Shown: piece after piece, positions 24,555 to 36,900 of the stretch
Layout of the letters: every line of letters starts with the position of its first letter
Position numbering within the stretch: the first letter of the stretch is position 1
Origin: Membranipora membranacea
Taxonomy: Eukaryota > Bryozoa > Gymnolaemata > Cheilostomatida > Membraniporidae
NCBI GenBank assembly: GCA_914767715.1
Contig: OU612069.1
Location: 9,175,387-9,239,386, forward strand
Reading direction: 5' to 3'
DNA length: 64,000 nt
The notes under the pieces: generated by a model
What the model was told of the DNA's origin: nothing
Database searches by the model: none
What the model saw: only the letters and a program-made list of their open reading frames with translations
Made by a program: the position numbers and the translations under genes

Positions 24555-27500
24555 TCAAACCCCTAGCTTTTTCCTGACGGCACTCAATGTTTCTTGTTCT
24601 TGCTGATTGATCAAGTGAAGGCGTCTGTTATGTTCCTTGATTTCACTATTTCTGGAGGTGACTATTGTTTGAAGCCTGTTGACAAGCTGTGATAGATTGC
24701 ACTGATCTAAATCTACTGGTGCCGCTGATCTCTTGGGCGGTTGTACTCTGGTCTGAGCGGGCGACTAAAACGAGAAAACGATAGTGATCAGAATAAATAT
24801 TTAAAAAGTATAGATAATGCTTAGGTTTAATGCTTTTGTCGGGTAATTCATGCAGATAGGCTACTGTAATTATATCAACCCAAACTGGCACATTATGAAG
24901 TTCTTGTGGACTTCGAAATTTATTTGCAACATGCCCATATAGTCAGACACAATTGGCTTAAATTGCACCAAGCGTATTGGAAGCATATTCCAAAAATCTA
25001 TCAATTTGTTGTTATGGGCACGAGAGTTGTCTACCCAGAAAATACAAGAAAACAACTCTCAACTGGCTATTCGCAATTTTGATAAATGCCAAGACCTTTG
25101 ATTCATGAAAACAAGGAGAATGCCAACCACATATACCATTGATAGTTTCAGGATGTGTATCCGGACCACACATAGATGATTTATCCAGTTTTGGATGGTT
25201 TACCCTCCCCCACTGAGGTTAATTCTATATCATTGGTTTCCCCCTTCTCAAATCACTGTAGCATTCCCTATTTTTCAGTGTTCTGACCTTGGTGATTGCC
25301 CTTAGGTCAAATTGAATGTTTCCTTATCAACAACCAAAGTCTTCAAGCCTCAAACATGTTTGTAGATCTCTGCTCACTAGGTTTTCATCGGCATATATTT
25401 TAAAACTGACCTGGGAATTCAACAGAATAGTATAGACATTGACAGTCTTATTGATATCAATAGTAGTTCAAGTGCTCAAACTGTGTCAGGATAGCTGGTA
25501 GTAGCATCTCATTATCAACCGCTTTCCGAACCTTAGTGGTTGATAACTAAATACAACTATCAGCTATCCCGACACAGTTTGAGTGCCTAAACTTTAGCAA
25601 TGTGTGTGTGTACCATAGAGGGATGCATGTCGTCTGCCTCAGGATCTCTGGGTCGCTTCTGCGCTCGAGCCGTTCTACTCCAGTCAGTAACCAGCTCATC
25701 GTTGGGTTCTAGATTGTCCGTATGATTTGAATTGTCCTTGGACGTTGATGCTACTGTCTTGGCCTCTTTTAGCTACCAAAGAATGTATCATCAATGAACT
25801 CACTTGGTTTTAATTGTCATGTATATATGTTGACACTACATGACTGGCAAAAGGCGACCAGTGGTAGTGTAACATAATTCAAGGAGTTGGTACTTGTAGG
25901 TCCTGGCTTGAATACCCTGATGCTATAGTGTCAGCCATAGACTTAATATACTATAGTAAGTCTATGGTGTCAGCTAGTAGTTTTGCCTAAAGAACATGCA
26001 TCACTATGGACATGTCCACACAAGTTGAGTGTTGGTGTTGAGTGATAAGTAACCTTCTTATCTGATTTGTGCAAATTGAAGTTGGTATGTGTTGTAATTC
26101 TCTGCAAACATCAACTGCCGGGACTAAGATAGATCTCAAATGATCCGCTTTGCCAACTCGATCTAAACTAAAGATTTATTTTGCTCTATGAGAAGCCTGT
26201 AATTGGTTGGATTCATGTCACTAGGTTAAAGCTAAGGTCAAGTACTTGGAAATGGACCTGAAAATGGGCATAGACCTAAAAATGGAATCACTCTCTTCTG
26301 CTTGCTGTCTCCTCGGGAAAATTAAATGCAGACTAAATGTAAAATCCGTTATCTACCTTCAATGAAGCTAGCCAAGACTCATCGTAATAGTTCACTTGTT
26401 CTTCCTGTTTGATGCCAGTAGAATAGTCTTCCGATTGGTCTACATTCGATTCTTCATCTGCAACAATTATTTATACAAATTACATGTGAGTTTTGTTCCA
26501 ACACAGGATAAGAAGTAAAAGAAGACAACTCCGCTTTTCCCCGTACAAATTGATGAGTGTTATCATTGAGTTATCTATCTGATCAATCCTCTTCTTGATT
26601 TCGAGATCGCAAGAGTTGACAAGCTTCATTCCCAACCCCCCCCCCCCACATCGAACAATGTTTGTCAAGACAGACTAGAAAAGAAGGTAGCTCAGTTGGG
26701 CACTGGGCATCTAAACCCGCAGCAGTCAAATTACTCAGAGGGTCCGTTTGGTCCCAAGGCGCGCTCCGGCCTGCTTACCAACTGAAAGTAAGTTGGCGTA
26801 GCAATTATGGTCTCACCCTAAAGGCAACCAGTATTTTGCCATCCCTTTTTAGCGTGAGATATTACCACATGGCTTGACAAACCTACTGCCTGCATGGCAT
26901 GATGGATGTGCACTTGTGATAGCAAATATTAGGAATTATTCCCCACTGGTATTCAAGAGTATTATGCGTGAGTTTTCATTACGGTCCAGCAGTGATGGTC
27001 ATTTGGCTAGTAACCAACTTTTTTGCAGTTTGTTTGACTTTTAGTTTAAAAAAATTGATTTCATTTGACCGTTGCCACGCTACATGGGGGTAGCAACATT
27101 TGACTGTTTTCCCTAAACGCGTAGGTCGCCTAAGGATGTACTGTATTCAACCTCTACCACGAGTAATACATCATCTCAATACTGATACACTTTAGAATAG
27201 GTCTAAAACAATACAATATACGCTGGTAGCATCAAGTTCAAAATTCTAATTGTAGCCCGCATCAGCTCATTGACAGGAAATGATCGGGCAGATAAAAAGA
27301 ACACTTCCAGGTAGGGTAGTACGCCTAGCTTCAAGATTCTTACAACAAGGAATCTGCAGGCAAAAAATATTAATTTTTTTCATAGGTCTACCAGACATAA
27401 ATGAATGCATTGTTGTAAAAGAGTTATTGAAAAATGCTCAGATGTGTGGCTTTATCTCTAAAGTAATCAATGAATACTGAGTAGATTGCTTAAATAATAG

Positions 27501-30500
27501 TGATTTAATTACAGATAAATAATCAACAGAGGAATAAACAGGAATAACTTTTAATTAGCTTTCGCTCAGCAACTGGTTAACGCCGTGTCTAACTTTGGTA
27601 AATATTTAGGTAGAACTTTGTGTCTAAATTTGCGCCTAGCTTTGCGTATAACTTAGCGCCTAGCTTTGCGTATAGCTTTGCATCTCGCTTTGCGTCTAGC
27701 TTTGCGTCTCACTTTGTGTCTCACTTTGCGACTAACAGGCTAGTTTTCAGGCGAGGCTATAAGGATCAAGCAATGTATTGGAAAACACTCAAATGATTCA
27801 GCTTTCAGAAAAATATGATTGTAACTGTGGCAGCATCAAACTTTTAGATTAAGGGTGGTTTCAGCGCTAAAACTTGGTTGGGACAGCTGGTAGTAGCATT
27901 CATTATCAACCACTTTGGGTGGGGAAAGTGGTTGGTATTGGATGCTACTACCAGCTATCCCGGCAATGTTTAAGCGCTTAAAATAGGTTTATGGTTACAG
28001 TACCTGTGATGTCATGTACAGTTCTATCACCTGTGTCACCTGTGCTGGCATGTCTGCTGCTGTCAATACTGAAGGGTGGCACAGTGCTAACAGGTGCCCC
28101 TGACGTTGACGCTCCGCTGTGCGCACTTGAATGGTAATCTAGTAATGAAAAACAGATCAATCGATTTGGCAGCCGGCCTTTGCAATGTGAACTGTTGTGG
28201 AAATTAGAATCAAACATTATTATCAAGTTCAAAAACACTATTAGCACCATTATAATTGATGTAGGCTGGGAGAATGTAGGTGCCAATGGTGTCCCTGATG
28301 TAGGTGCCAAAATATGTTGCCACATATTTCAAAAGTATAAAAAAGCAGCCGTAGATACAACCATCTGGATTGCATTGAGGGAGGATTGTGCTGCATATCC
28401 ACTCATCCATGGAGTTTGCTCTGAAAACACTTACCCAAATTTAACAAACACCAAATTAATTTTTGCTATCCTAAGCCGTTTATGAGAAACAACGGAATTT
28501 ACGAGCTTTGCCATAAACAGTAGGTTTCATCATTGGAGACCAGCATGTGTATGAAGAGTGTATACGGGGCCAATTTGACCAAAGATCCACAAATGTGCCC
28601 ATCCCCAATTAAAGAATTAAATTGAGGCGGGTCACTTCCCATCTTTGCATATAAATAGATAGGAGTAAGTGATAGCGAGCTATGTTAGTTTTTCTAGTTC
28701 GAGGGTGATTAAATTTTGGCTAGTACCAATTTTTAGCCAGTTATGGTTGAGGTTGGACAGCGAGGAAATGTTGGCTAGCATAAATTTCACTAATTCAAAC
28801 ATTTTTTCTCACGATTGTTTTTTTCTCTAGGTGACTATCTCTGCATAAATAGATTCATGTGTTAACGTTCAGAGACACACACTGTTAAATTGATGCGATG
28901 ATGACAGTAATGCCAATAATGTTATTACGTTGTGTTTTGGACTTACTCGTTGGTTTGCCAAAAGAAGGAGGGATAACAAGGTTGTAAGCGTGCCTTCTCT
29001 GGTAGTCATCCATCAACTGAACTGTTCCTGGATGTGAGCTCTGTAAGAACAAACAAGAACTGTTATGGCTGGAAATCAATTTATGATGTATTTGGCGCCA
29101 AAATACATACCCCGCTGTGAAATGAGTCTGGGTCTGTCTGAGACATTATCTGGAAAGTTTCCTGAGCATCAGACTTTCCAGATACTGTCATAGGCAGTCC
29201 AGACTGAGTTTTTTAATCCTGGGATTATGTCATTTTCATGTCCACATTGACAGAGATGGCTATCTGTGATGGCTGTCTGGGATAATGTGGACCAGCCTTA
29301 ATAGCCATAATAGTAGCTAGCAAAGCTGTGGCTGGATCGCTAGAAATCTGGATATTCGGTAATTGAGATAATCGGAATCGATCCATTTTTTATAATGCAG
29401 CGCTGACAGTGACTAGAGTGTGCAGCTAGTTATGCCCCACCCCTCAATTTGAAACTTATTGCAAGCTAATTTTACTCATCCTCTAATTCATTCCATAAGC
29501 TCTCGCCTTACAGAGCTAAAATTGGTGCTTACTTGCTGTTTGCGAAGAAACAGAAGATTGGGCTGCCCCTAAAGAGGGACGCAAGGTGCCCTAAATCCTC
29601 ATACTGAGAATGTGATACATCCTAGAAAACTAGAATGCATCCTAGAGGTAAGGCCATGGTGGGCCTCCTAATCGTGGGTGTGCAGCGAGCTGCCAAAACT
29701 GAACTGGCACTAATCAGCCATTGGCAGTGACACTTTGATCTAAGCTAATAGGTCGAGGGTGCTTACTGTGTTAATGTGTTAATGTCAACTTAGTGATATT
29801 TAGCTGTAGCTAGTATTTTCTCCTCCAGAGTAAATCACTGAAAGTAATGTGCAGTGCAGGCTTTGGACAATGCTTTGCATATGCTTCAAAATGAAACAGA
29901 TGCTTTTTGTCTACTTTATTGTAGCCTGTTACAGGTACTGGAAAATCTTAGGGCAAATAGTGATTGACAAGATTCAATCAAATTGAATAGTGTCAAAATA
30001 ATCTGACAACTGACATTTTTCCTGTATAAAGATACACAACAATTATCATGACTGGTATTTGTCACCATTATGATTGATGGGATTGGAATACAAGTTGCAC
30101 CGTGTTAGTTCTTTTTAAATTAAATAGTGACAACAACAGCAACAATAGAGCATCGTAACAATATCCCCACAATGCAACTCTTATCTGGAATTCCTGGAAA
30201 GGACGGGGAAATCCATGTCAGGGAAATCTTTATTGCAGTTGCATTGTGGGATACCATAGAGAGGGGGATGAAGATGTATCATGTTAACAAAGGATACAAC
30301 AAGCGCAATTCTATTGATGAGCTGTAGTTGTAACTTCTATCGTAGATGAGCCTCTTTAGCTTTCAGGTCAGAATATAAGGAGTAGGAGGTGGCTCAGTTG
30401 GTTAGAGCGCTGTACCTTTAGTATGCGAATGTTGAAGGGCCTGGGTTCAAATCCCACTGTGGTCCATCGACTACCGGGGTGTGGTGCGCCCCCAAGTTGG

Positions 30501-30822
30501 CTCCGACCTGCCTGCAAACAGAGAGCAACCTGGCGCAGATATTACAGCCTCACCACTATGATTTCGCTACCCATGCTTCGGGATGTGGCGTGTGACATTC
30601 TGATTTAAACTTTTCGTGATGATCCATGGCTAAACATTAGAAAGCAACCTTGACCTTGAGGTGTGAGCGAAGGTTAGATCTTGTTTTGTCACTGCATGCC
30701 ACTTCTCTGCCACAGTGTAGGCATATACATCTGAAGTTACCAACTCTCTCATCCTCAGGAGGAAACTGAAAGTGCTCCAGATATTTGTGTATCGCAGGCA
30801 TTACTCCACTGCTACGACCCAT
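24555..30822 (-). CDS. BED-type zinc-finger protein, six exons
   Basis: On the - strand, exons 30822-30655, 29040-28947, 28138-28004, 26457-26357, 25772-25614 and 24764-24555 all have AG/GT borders and agree in phase, giving 288 residues. Residues 28-60 form a single BED-like finger: GNFRCICLHCGREVACSDKT, then RSNLRSHLK plus SSHPG from exon 2. The ligands are C34, C37, H54 and H59. BED fingers bind DNA and occur in chromatin and transcription factors, many derived from hAT transposases. The middle is Ser/Thr/Gly-rich and acidic. The C-terminus (LSQLVNRLQTIVTSRNSEIK and onward) is probably a helical coiled coil. No transposase domain is seen, so it is likely a host gene. A TTGCAG acceptor precedes the ATG, so a 5' untranslated exon is likely. 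It lies head to head with MCMDC2. Orthology is not established. Confidence 0.75.
25469..25592. repeat. Foldback element, family B, member 1
   Basis: Arms AAGTGCTCAAACTGTGTCAG plus GATAGCTGGTAGT face their complement ending in CACAGTTTGAGTGCC, with ATTATCAACC/GGTTGATAAC at the loop. A sister lies at 27,861-27,982. It lies in the last intron of the BED gene. Confidence 0.8.
25935..25975. repeat. Short hairpin CCATAGACTTA/TAAGTCTATGG
   Basis: Perfect 11-bp arms around an AT-rich loop, with GTGTCAGC repeated on both sides, in a BED-gene intron. Confidence 0.6.
26677..26880 (+). mobile_element. Diverged tRNA-derived SINE
   Basis: It begins with GGTAGCTCAGTTGGGCACTG (A-box region), continues through a body with GGCGCGCTCCGGCCTGC and ends near CCACATGGCTTGAC. 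It resembles the SINE at 30,378 but is strongly decayed, and its B-box is not clear. Confidence 0.55.
27585..27735. repeat. Minisatellite of ~12-bp TAGCTTTGCGTC units
   Basis: About a dozen imperfect head-to-tail copies (CTAGCTTTGCGT, CTCGCTTTGCGT, CTCACTTTGTGT and so on) in an intron of the BED gene. Confidence 0.85.
27861..27982. repeat. Foldback element, family B, member 2
   Basis: Inverted arms GGGACAGCTGGTAGTAGCAT and ATGCTACTACCAGCTATCCC, with CATTATCAACCACTTT/AAAGTGGTTGGTATTG inside and TTAAGCGCTTAAAAT at the outer border. Related to 25,469-25,592. Confidence 0.82.
29118..29297. repeat. Two adjacent imperfect hairpins
   Basis: 29,118-29,205 pairs TGAGTCTGGGTCTGTCTGAG and TATCTGGAAAGT with ACTTTCCAGATA and GGCAGTCCAGACTGAG. 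29,240-29,297 pairs GTCCACATTGACAGAGATGG with a complement ending CATAATGTGGAC-like sequence. Probably a small foldback transposon. Confidence 0.5.
29535..29762 (+). repeat. Interspersed repeat family A, member 2
   Basis: Nearly colinear with 18,010-18,250, including the GGGCTGCCCC end and the CTAGAAAACTAGAATGCATC hairpin. It lies between exons 1 and 2 of the BED gene. Confidence 0.9.
30378..30610 (+). mobile_element. tRNA-derived SINE, apparently full length
   Basis: The head is tRNA-like: GTGGCTCAGTTGGTTAGAGC (A-box) and GGGTTCAAATCCC (B-box, 30,443-30,455), spaced as in a tRNA. A non-tRNA body follows (GGCTCCGACCTGCCTGCAAA, then GGCGCAGATATTACAGCC) and an AT-rich tail (CTGATTTAAAC). The same family occurs on the - strand at 35,525-35,708, 51,634-51,856 and, truncated, at 58,162-58,340. 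Confidence 0.88.
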
Positions 30823-30977
30823 CACCAGATCTGCAATTCGACATCAAATATTTATTCTGTCGGAAGATTTTCGGATGTCTTTCAACAATAATTAAAATCT
30901 CTGACGGACTTTTTTCTTTTGTGAGAGGCCTGCTGTCTGCTTTGAAAATAAGTTTGTGATTTCTTTTGTTCTTAGCA
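30823..30977. promoter_or_regulatory. Putative bidirectional promoter, BED gene / MCMDC2
   Basis: The two predicted start codons diverge with about 155 bp between them. No TATA box or CpG cluster stands out. Because TTGCAG precedes the BED ATG and TTCTTAG precedes the MCMDC2 ATG, one or both genes may have upstream untranslated exons, in which case the 5' ends of the transcripts overlap. Confidence 0.4.
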
Positions 30978-33900
30978 ATGTCTAATAATCCAGTACAACT
31001 TTTGTTTGCCAACTTTATAAGTGACATACAAAGATTTTGACGATGATTTGCTATTAACAGCAACTGGTCTTACTAGTGAACTGCAAGCTATCAAGTCTAA
31101 TCCTCTCACCTGTGCACCGCCAATGCAGGTAGAGTGGTGTTCCAGTGGTCAACCACGCAATGTATCCATTTATCCACACTGCTCGTTGGGACTCAGTTCA
31201 ATCAATTTATTCCAAGATCTGCACTAGTAGTATGAACTGAACACATAAATCCAAGCTTGATTGAGCGATGCTTTAGTAAATACTTTACTTGCAGCAAGCT
31301 AGCCAAGTAATTGAACACTAGTTGGTAATCAAATCTAATTGGCCTTGGTATTCAACTCGCAAATCACTGATGCATGCCAGCAAGGGCTGAAGGTTATTTG
31401 ATTAGGCTTTTGTCCAAATGCAGCTTTAATCACCTACTGTATAACCACTATAATTTGCTTATATCTGTTTGTGCTTGACTTTCTGGCGGTTGTTGGTTAG
31501 CGTTTTCAGTCCCCACATTATAGACAGGGAATGACAATATATTGATGGCAGTGAAAAAATTGAAAATTATTCCCATTCCAGCCCTCAAACTATTAAGAAT
31601 ATGTATATAATCATAATTAATTTGAAGAATTAGGGAATATGTGGTACCGCAGTTGATTATATTTGGTCACTTATCTCTGCAACATTGTCACTATCAGCTT
31701 TATTGCCTGGGTGACTATAATGTAGTTGCATCTGATCTGAGAGCTGTTACCATTCAGTTTCCTTTTCCTTCATAATAACACCAGAAGTACATTCTTCAAG
31801 ATGTGACGGTGGCGGGATGCTGGTAGAGGCATTTCATTATAATCGATTACAATCGATATAATCTGCTAACTGCAAATCATTGAACATACAATAGTTTTTC
31901 ATTTTAATATAAGGTGTGAAAGAAATGTTGGCTGCAGGTCTAGTTAGGCGAATTTGGGGTTGACTCCAAGTTAGGCGAGCACTAAATTACATGGTTAGCT
32001 GAGTCTATAGAATTGAAAGCGCGTGAGTAAATGTCAGCTAGCCTTGAAGTTAGCAACTTTCAGCAAGTGCGAATACGGACATTTCCTCCTGCAAATACAG
32101 TTCTCCTTGAGGGTGTTTGCAAGTATCCGCAAAGGATGTTGCAAAATTTTTATCATTTGACATCAGCGGCTGTTATAAATCAATCCATCATCAAACAGAT
32201 ATGATATTGATATGGATTGGCGGTTTTGTCGCATTTATTTATGTCTTTGACAACCTAGGCAGAAAAGGGTCTTTTGAATTTTGATAATAGCAGCATTAGG
32301 CTACAGACCTACGCACCTCTTTAATTTTAAATTCTAAAAGTAATCCCATTCACAGGTCACACAATGTGAAGATTAATACCTAATGACACACCTCACTCTT
32401 TTGTGCAGTTTTTACGTTATGTCGAAACTTAGAAAAAACGGTGATAATACTGGTGTTTGAAATTTGACAAATGATTGTCCAGAATATACAAGTTTGACTC
32501 GTGTTTATTGTCTCTGTAGAGAGGCTAACTTGTTTGCAAGCTGCAATAGAGCATGCCGATAAGTTACCCATAATGCAATATCATAAAATTCTGCGTGAGT
32601 TCAGGTTATTAATATGAGATTGGCCTGTAAGTTTAGGCAACGCCCATTCGAAGATGCATTATGGGAATATTGGCATCATCCCCTATTAATACACACCTCT
32701 TGTTTTCTTTTCAGTTTGCATATCTTGTGCTGACAGCTACTAAGACGTTACCTGAAAATACCGAACTCAGTCAGATTCATGTGATACTAAGAGTGACTAA
32801 CGTACCAAGACTTACAGGGTAGGTCAGTGACCACTGATATATAATACATGGATGAGGGGTACATATCTGACCCTGAGCAAGCATATGGCTATTCATGTAA
32901 TGTCCACAAGTGCAGAATCTAGAATAGCTGACACTTGTATAAACTTTTGTCTAGCAGCTTGCCTGAGTTTTTAAACGTTGTTACTGGGACGTCGATCAAT
33001 GTATAACGTGAAAGCTGCCAGATTTATAGCTTAATTTAGATTCTGACACAAAGTTTTATACTGATGGCATATCTACACAAATAGCCACGCTATGTAATTT
33101 ACCACTGATCCATAAATTCACGTAAATGTCAGTGGCTGTCCCAGTGCTACAAATTACTAACTGGCAAAACCACAAAAATGGAGTTAGGACCACTTCTGGA
33201 TTCTTCATAAACATTTTTCATCTGTTATTAAAAAATCTAACGATAATTCGAATTTTGAATTGCTAAAAAGCACCGATCATTATTTTCGGTTTTGCAAAAG
33301 CGCCAGTTAATACTTTGTCGGTGCTGTTATGAGTCAAGAGATCCTCACAACAGGTGCTAACCGATCCCACAAGAGAATCTGCTCAATGATGACATATAGA
33401 GTAAGTCAATTTACTTGTCAAAGGGAAAATTATCCATCTTACACATTGATCTCACTGGAAATTCCCGAAAATTTGACATTCGACTTTATCGTAGAGTTTA
33501 GTCTTGGATTAACTATTTTTAATCTTTTGTGTCCATTCCAAACAATTGTCTTGATGTAGATGACAAATCTCTTCAATGTAAAGTAACGGGACAACTCCTG
33601 CCTGCAAATAACTGTCTGCTCCAACAACGTTGTAACAAAACCATAAGCTAAAGAAGTTTTTTTTACAAATTGTTAATGATATATTCCTGTATCGTAGTCT
33701 CAACACCTCATGCAGTACGGTTACTAAACATTAGTCTTGTCATGCGGCCACCAAAAAACCAAAGACTGGGGCCGCATGACAAGGCCAACTAAACATCAGA
33801 AAACTTTTGTACATTTTTGATGTTGATTTTGATTATTTTGGCTTCCGCTTGCCGCCAGGTACACATTGTCAGATCAGACTTTGATGTGCCAGTCTCTAGC

Positions 33901-36900
33901 AGTACAAGGTACATCGGTGATGAGAGGTAAAATATCAGAGATATCCAGTCCGATGAAATATACGTAAGTATCATCAAAGCTTTTGATCCTAAATTCCATT
34001 TTTAACTCAATTTGGCCTTGGCTTAGTACTTTTGTAGCCTAAGCATCCAAAAGTAGTGGAGCTAGTTAAATCACCATCCTTCCCTTGTCAGCCTTGGTAC
34101 TTAAGCTAAAGCAATCTTTTCTGAGCACTTTGGCGTTAGCCTGAGCTTCTAAAAGTAGTAATTAGTAGTGGCGCTAGTTGAGCCACTAGCCCTCTCAATG
34201 ATGACATCTCTGAGATTCCGATTTGGCCTTAGCTTAGCACTTTTGTAGCTTGAGGATCAAAAAGTAGTTAGATATTAAAAGTAGAACTTGTTGTGCTACT
34301 CCCTCTCATAGTTCTGGCACTCTAGCTATAAATTAATTTTTGGGTTTGTGATTAGAACTGTGTCTGATTTTTAACATATTTTTAGTTTGATTGGTTATGG
34401 AATCTTCGAAATAAATGTCATGTTCGATAATCAAACTATATGTAGCGCTGTAGGCCATTATCAGTGTAGGTAAGAGGACAACTTATCTCTTTCACTGGCT
34501 TCTAAATTACAAATAGCTTACTCTTACTATTTTATTTGACACTTAATTTTTGATACAAACTTGAAATACCTATTTGACACTCCACTGTCACAACAAAGAC
34601 ATCAGTTAGTCATTTGTCACTTGCGTGACACTCTACTTACATTTTAATGACACTTTACTGAAACTTTTTTGACAATCAATATCTATTAATATATTTGAAA
34701 CAGATTGAAACCTTCCCCATCTCGAAATATTGTGCCAGCATTACCAGCAAACTATCAATCTCTATTCTCAAATGGACTCATATCAAATGTAGGCATGGTT
34801 GTTGCGTCATAGTCGTAAAAGTTGCATATCATTGCAAGTTTTCAATTTTCAGCTTTTGTAAATCCTCTTCGCTCAAAATATAATTTTGCCACTCTGGGCC
34901 AATACTGTACTTATGTATACAGAGTTGAATCATGTTTGTCAGAGTTTGGAGTTGCGTTCCCCTTTTAAGTCAGCTTCACAGTTATCTAAGAGGATCGATT
35001 CATATATATACTATATACATTTTTATTACATCAACCATCCCCGGAAGATATTCTCCCTGATGTGCAAAGAAAACCAAAAAACCAATCGAAATAAAGCTCA
35101 ATTTAATGAAAACATGTGGTTTGACAATGCAAATTTAAATGGTTGTTGATGAACAAAGATGATGAGGAAGGTTGTTAAAGCAGAAATGATTATGAATCAA
35201 ATAGAAGTTTGTGGGCGATGTAAGATGTGGTATCACTAAAACAAAATTCTCAAATTTTCTTGTACTTGACAGCCAGGTGGTGTGTTATTTCTGCCCTGTG
35301 GCGGGCTGTGAAGGGTCATACGGGTTTAAGTATGTTCGTATCCACATACCAGGAGCAGCCGAACAGACTACCGTCGGTAAAATATTCACATGTACTGTGT
35401 GCGGAGCAATACTGAGGGAGGAAAAGTCCTATCGGAGGGTATCAGGTATTATCACCTGTATAAATAGTCTGATGTCGGGTATAGTATAGTCTAAGTTTGT
35501 CTGATAACGGGGATAGTATAGCCTTAGGGGCTAGGCCGCAATAGCTGCGCCAGGTTGCTTTACGTTTGCAGGCAGGCCGGAGCACACCTGAGGGCCAACC
35601 AAACCCCATTAGTCGATGGACTGCATTGGGATTTTAATCCACGAACTTCATTATTTGCATGTTAAAATGAGGCGCTCTAACCAAATGAGGCACCTCCTAC
35701 TCCTGATGTTGGGGATAGTGTTGTCTAAGAGTTCGTATGGCTGCAATGCGAGTTAGGCCATGAGACTATCAACCGCTCATGCCGCTATCTCGCATTGCAG
35801 CTGTCAGAGCACTTGGACTAGGAATAATGCATAGAACAGAGCACGGAATGATGAGATGGTGGAATATCAATCAAGACATTTGAAAATAGTGATAAATTTT
35901 GATGTTGTTGAAAGATGAATAAATAAATGGAATTAATGATCATGCCATCAAAATGGATTTTGGAAATATTGTTGATTTGATTTCCATTTAATTCTGCATT
36001 TCCAATTTAAATTCCAATAACAACTATGCTGCAGCAGTTATTTTAAAGGTTTTTTTTCAGATAAGCTTATTTTACATCTAAACATTATGAACTTATCGAA
36101 GGACACTTCAAACATCGCCGGCATCGGATCAGAGTGCGATGTAGCTCAGGAGTTAGACCCAGGCTTTGTAAGACAGAGAATGAGAATCGTGTGTAGAGGT
36201 GAGAATAGACAAGGGGGTGTTAGTGACTATCATCCAAAAAGTGCATTGAATCTCAGGCTATAGGCTATTTCTCATGTTTGTAGGTTTGATATTTGCCTCA
36301 AACAGAGTCTTGATATCAGCAGTAAAGCTAGACTGGTATCTACATTGCACTCAAGTCATCTCTGTTGATGCAAGAAGTTGTTGGCAGCTATAACATAACA
36401 ATTCTGATAGCCCTGATAATCATAGAGTTCCTGTTATAAAGTTACTTGGTGTAATGCGTCAAAATTGTAACAGTTAGCAGCTCTATACTAAAGAGTACGG
36501 AATTCATCTGCCCCTGCCCATGTGGTAAACTTCTTATGTGGACTGCCACGGGTAGATGTGTAAATGTAAAATGTAAATCACTATTTCTAAGCAGCTCTCC
36601 AACTATCTTTACAGAAATTAAACATATTACATAGATACATATACATATTCAACTTAGCGCCCTCCTGTACAAGGTAGGAGTGGGCAAGCTAAGCTAATGC
36701 ATTGAGTGCCCACCTCCGTTAGCAGCATGGGTAGTGACTGGGATTCGAGCAAGCAACCCTCAGACTGTCTAGGTACGCCATCTACGCCATCCTGCCTGCC
36801 TACCATTATCGAAAGGCTTTTTGCGAGTGGTACCAAGTGGTAGAGTTAGTTTTAACTGTAGACTTGACAGCGCTGTGTGTTTATCACAAAAATACAAATA

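Noticed and set aside
27585-27735. CRISPR-like or centromeric array
   Set aside because: Units are only ~12 bp with no spacers, and this is a eukaryotic genome: a simple minisatellite.
24555-30822. BED-finger gene as an active hAT transposase
   Set aside because: Only a BED finger and an unstructured or helical tail are present in 288 residues. No catalytic or dimerisation domain and no flanking inverted repeats.
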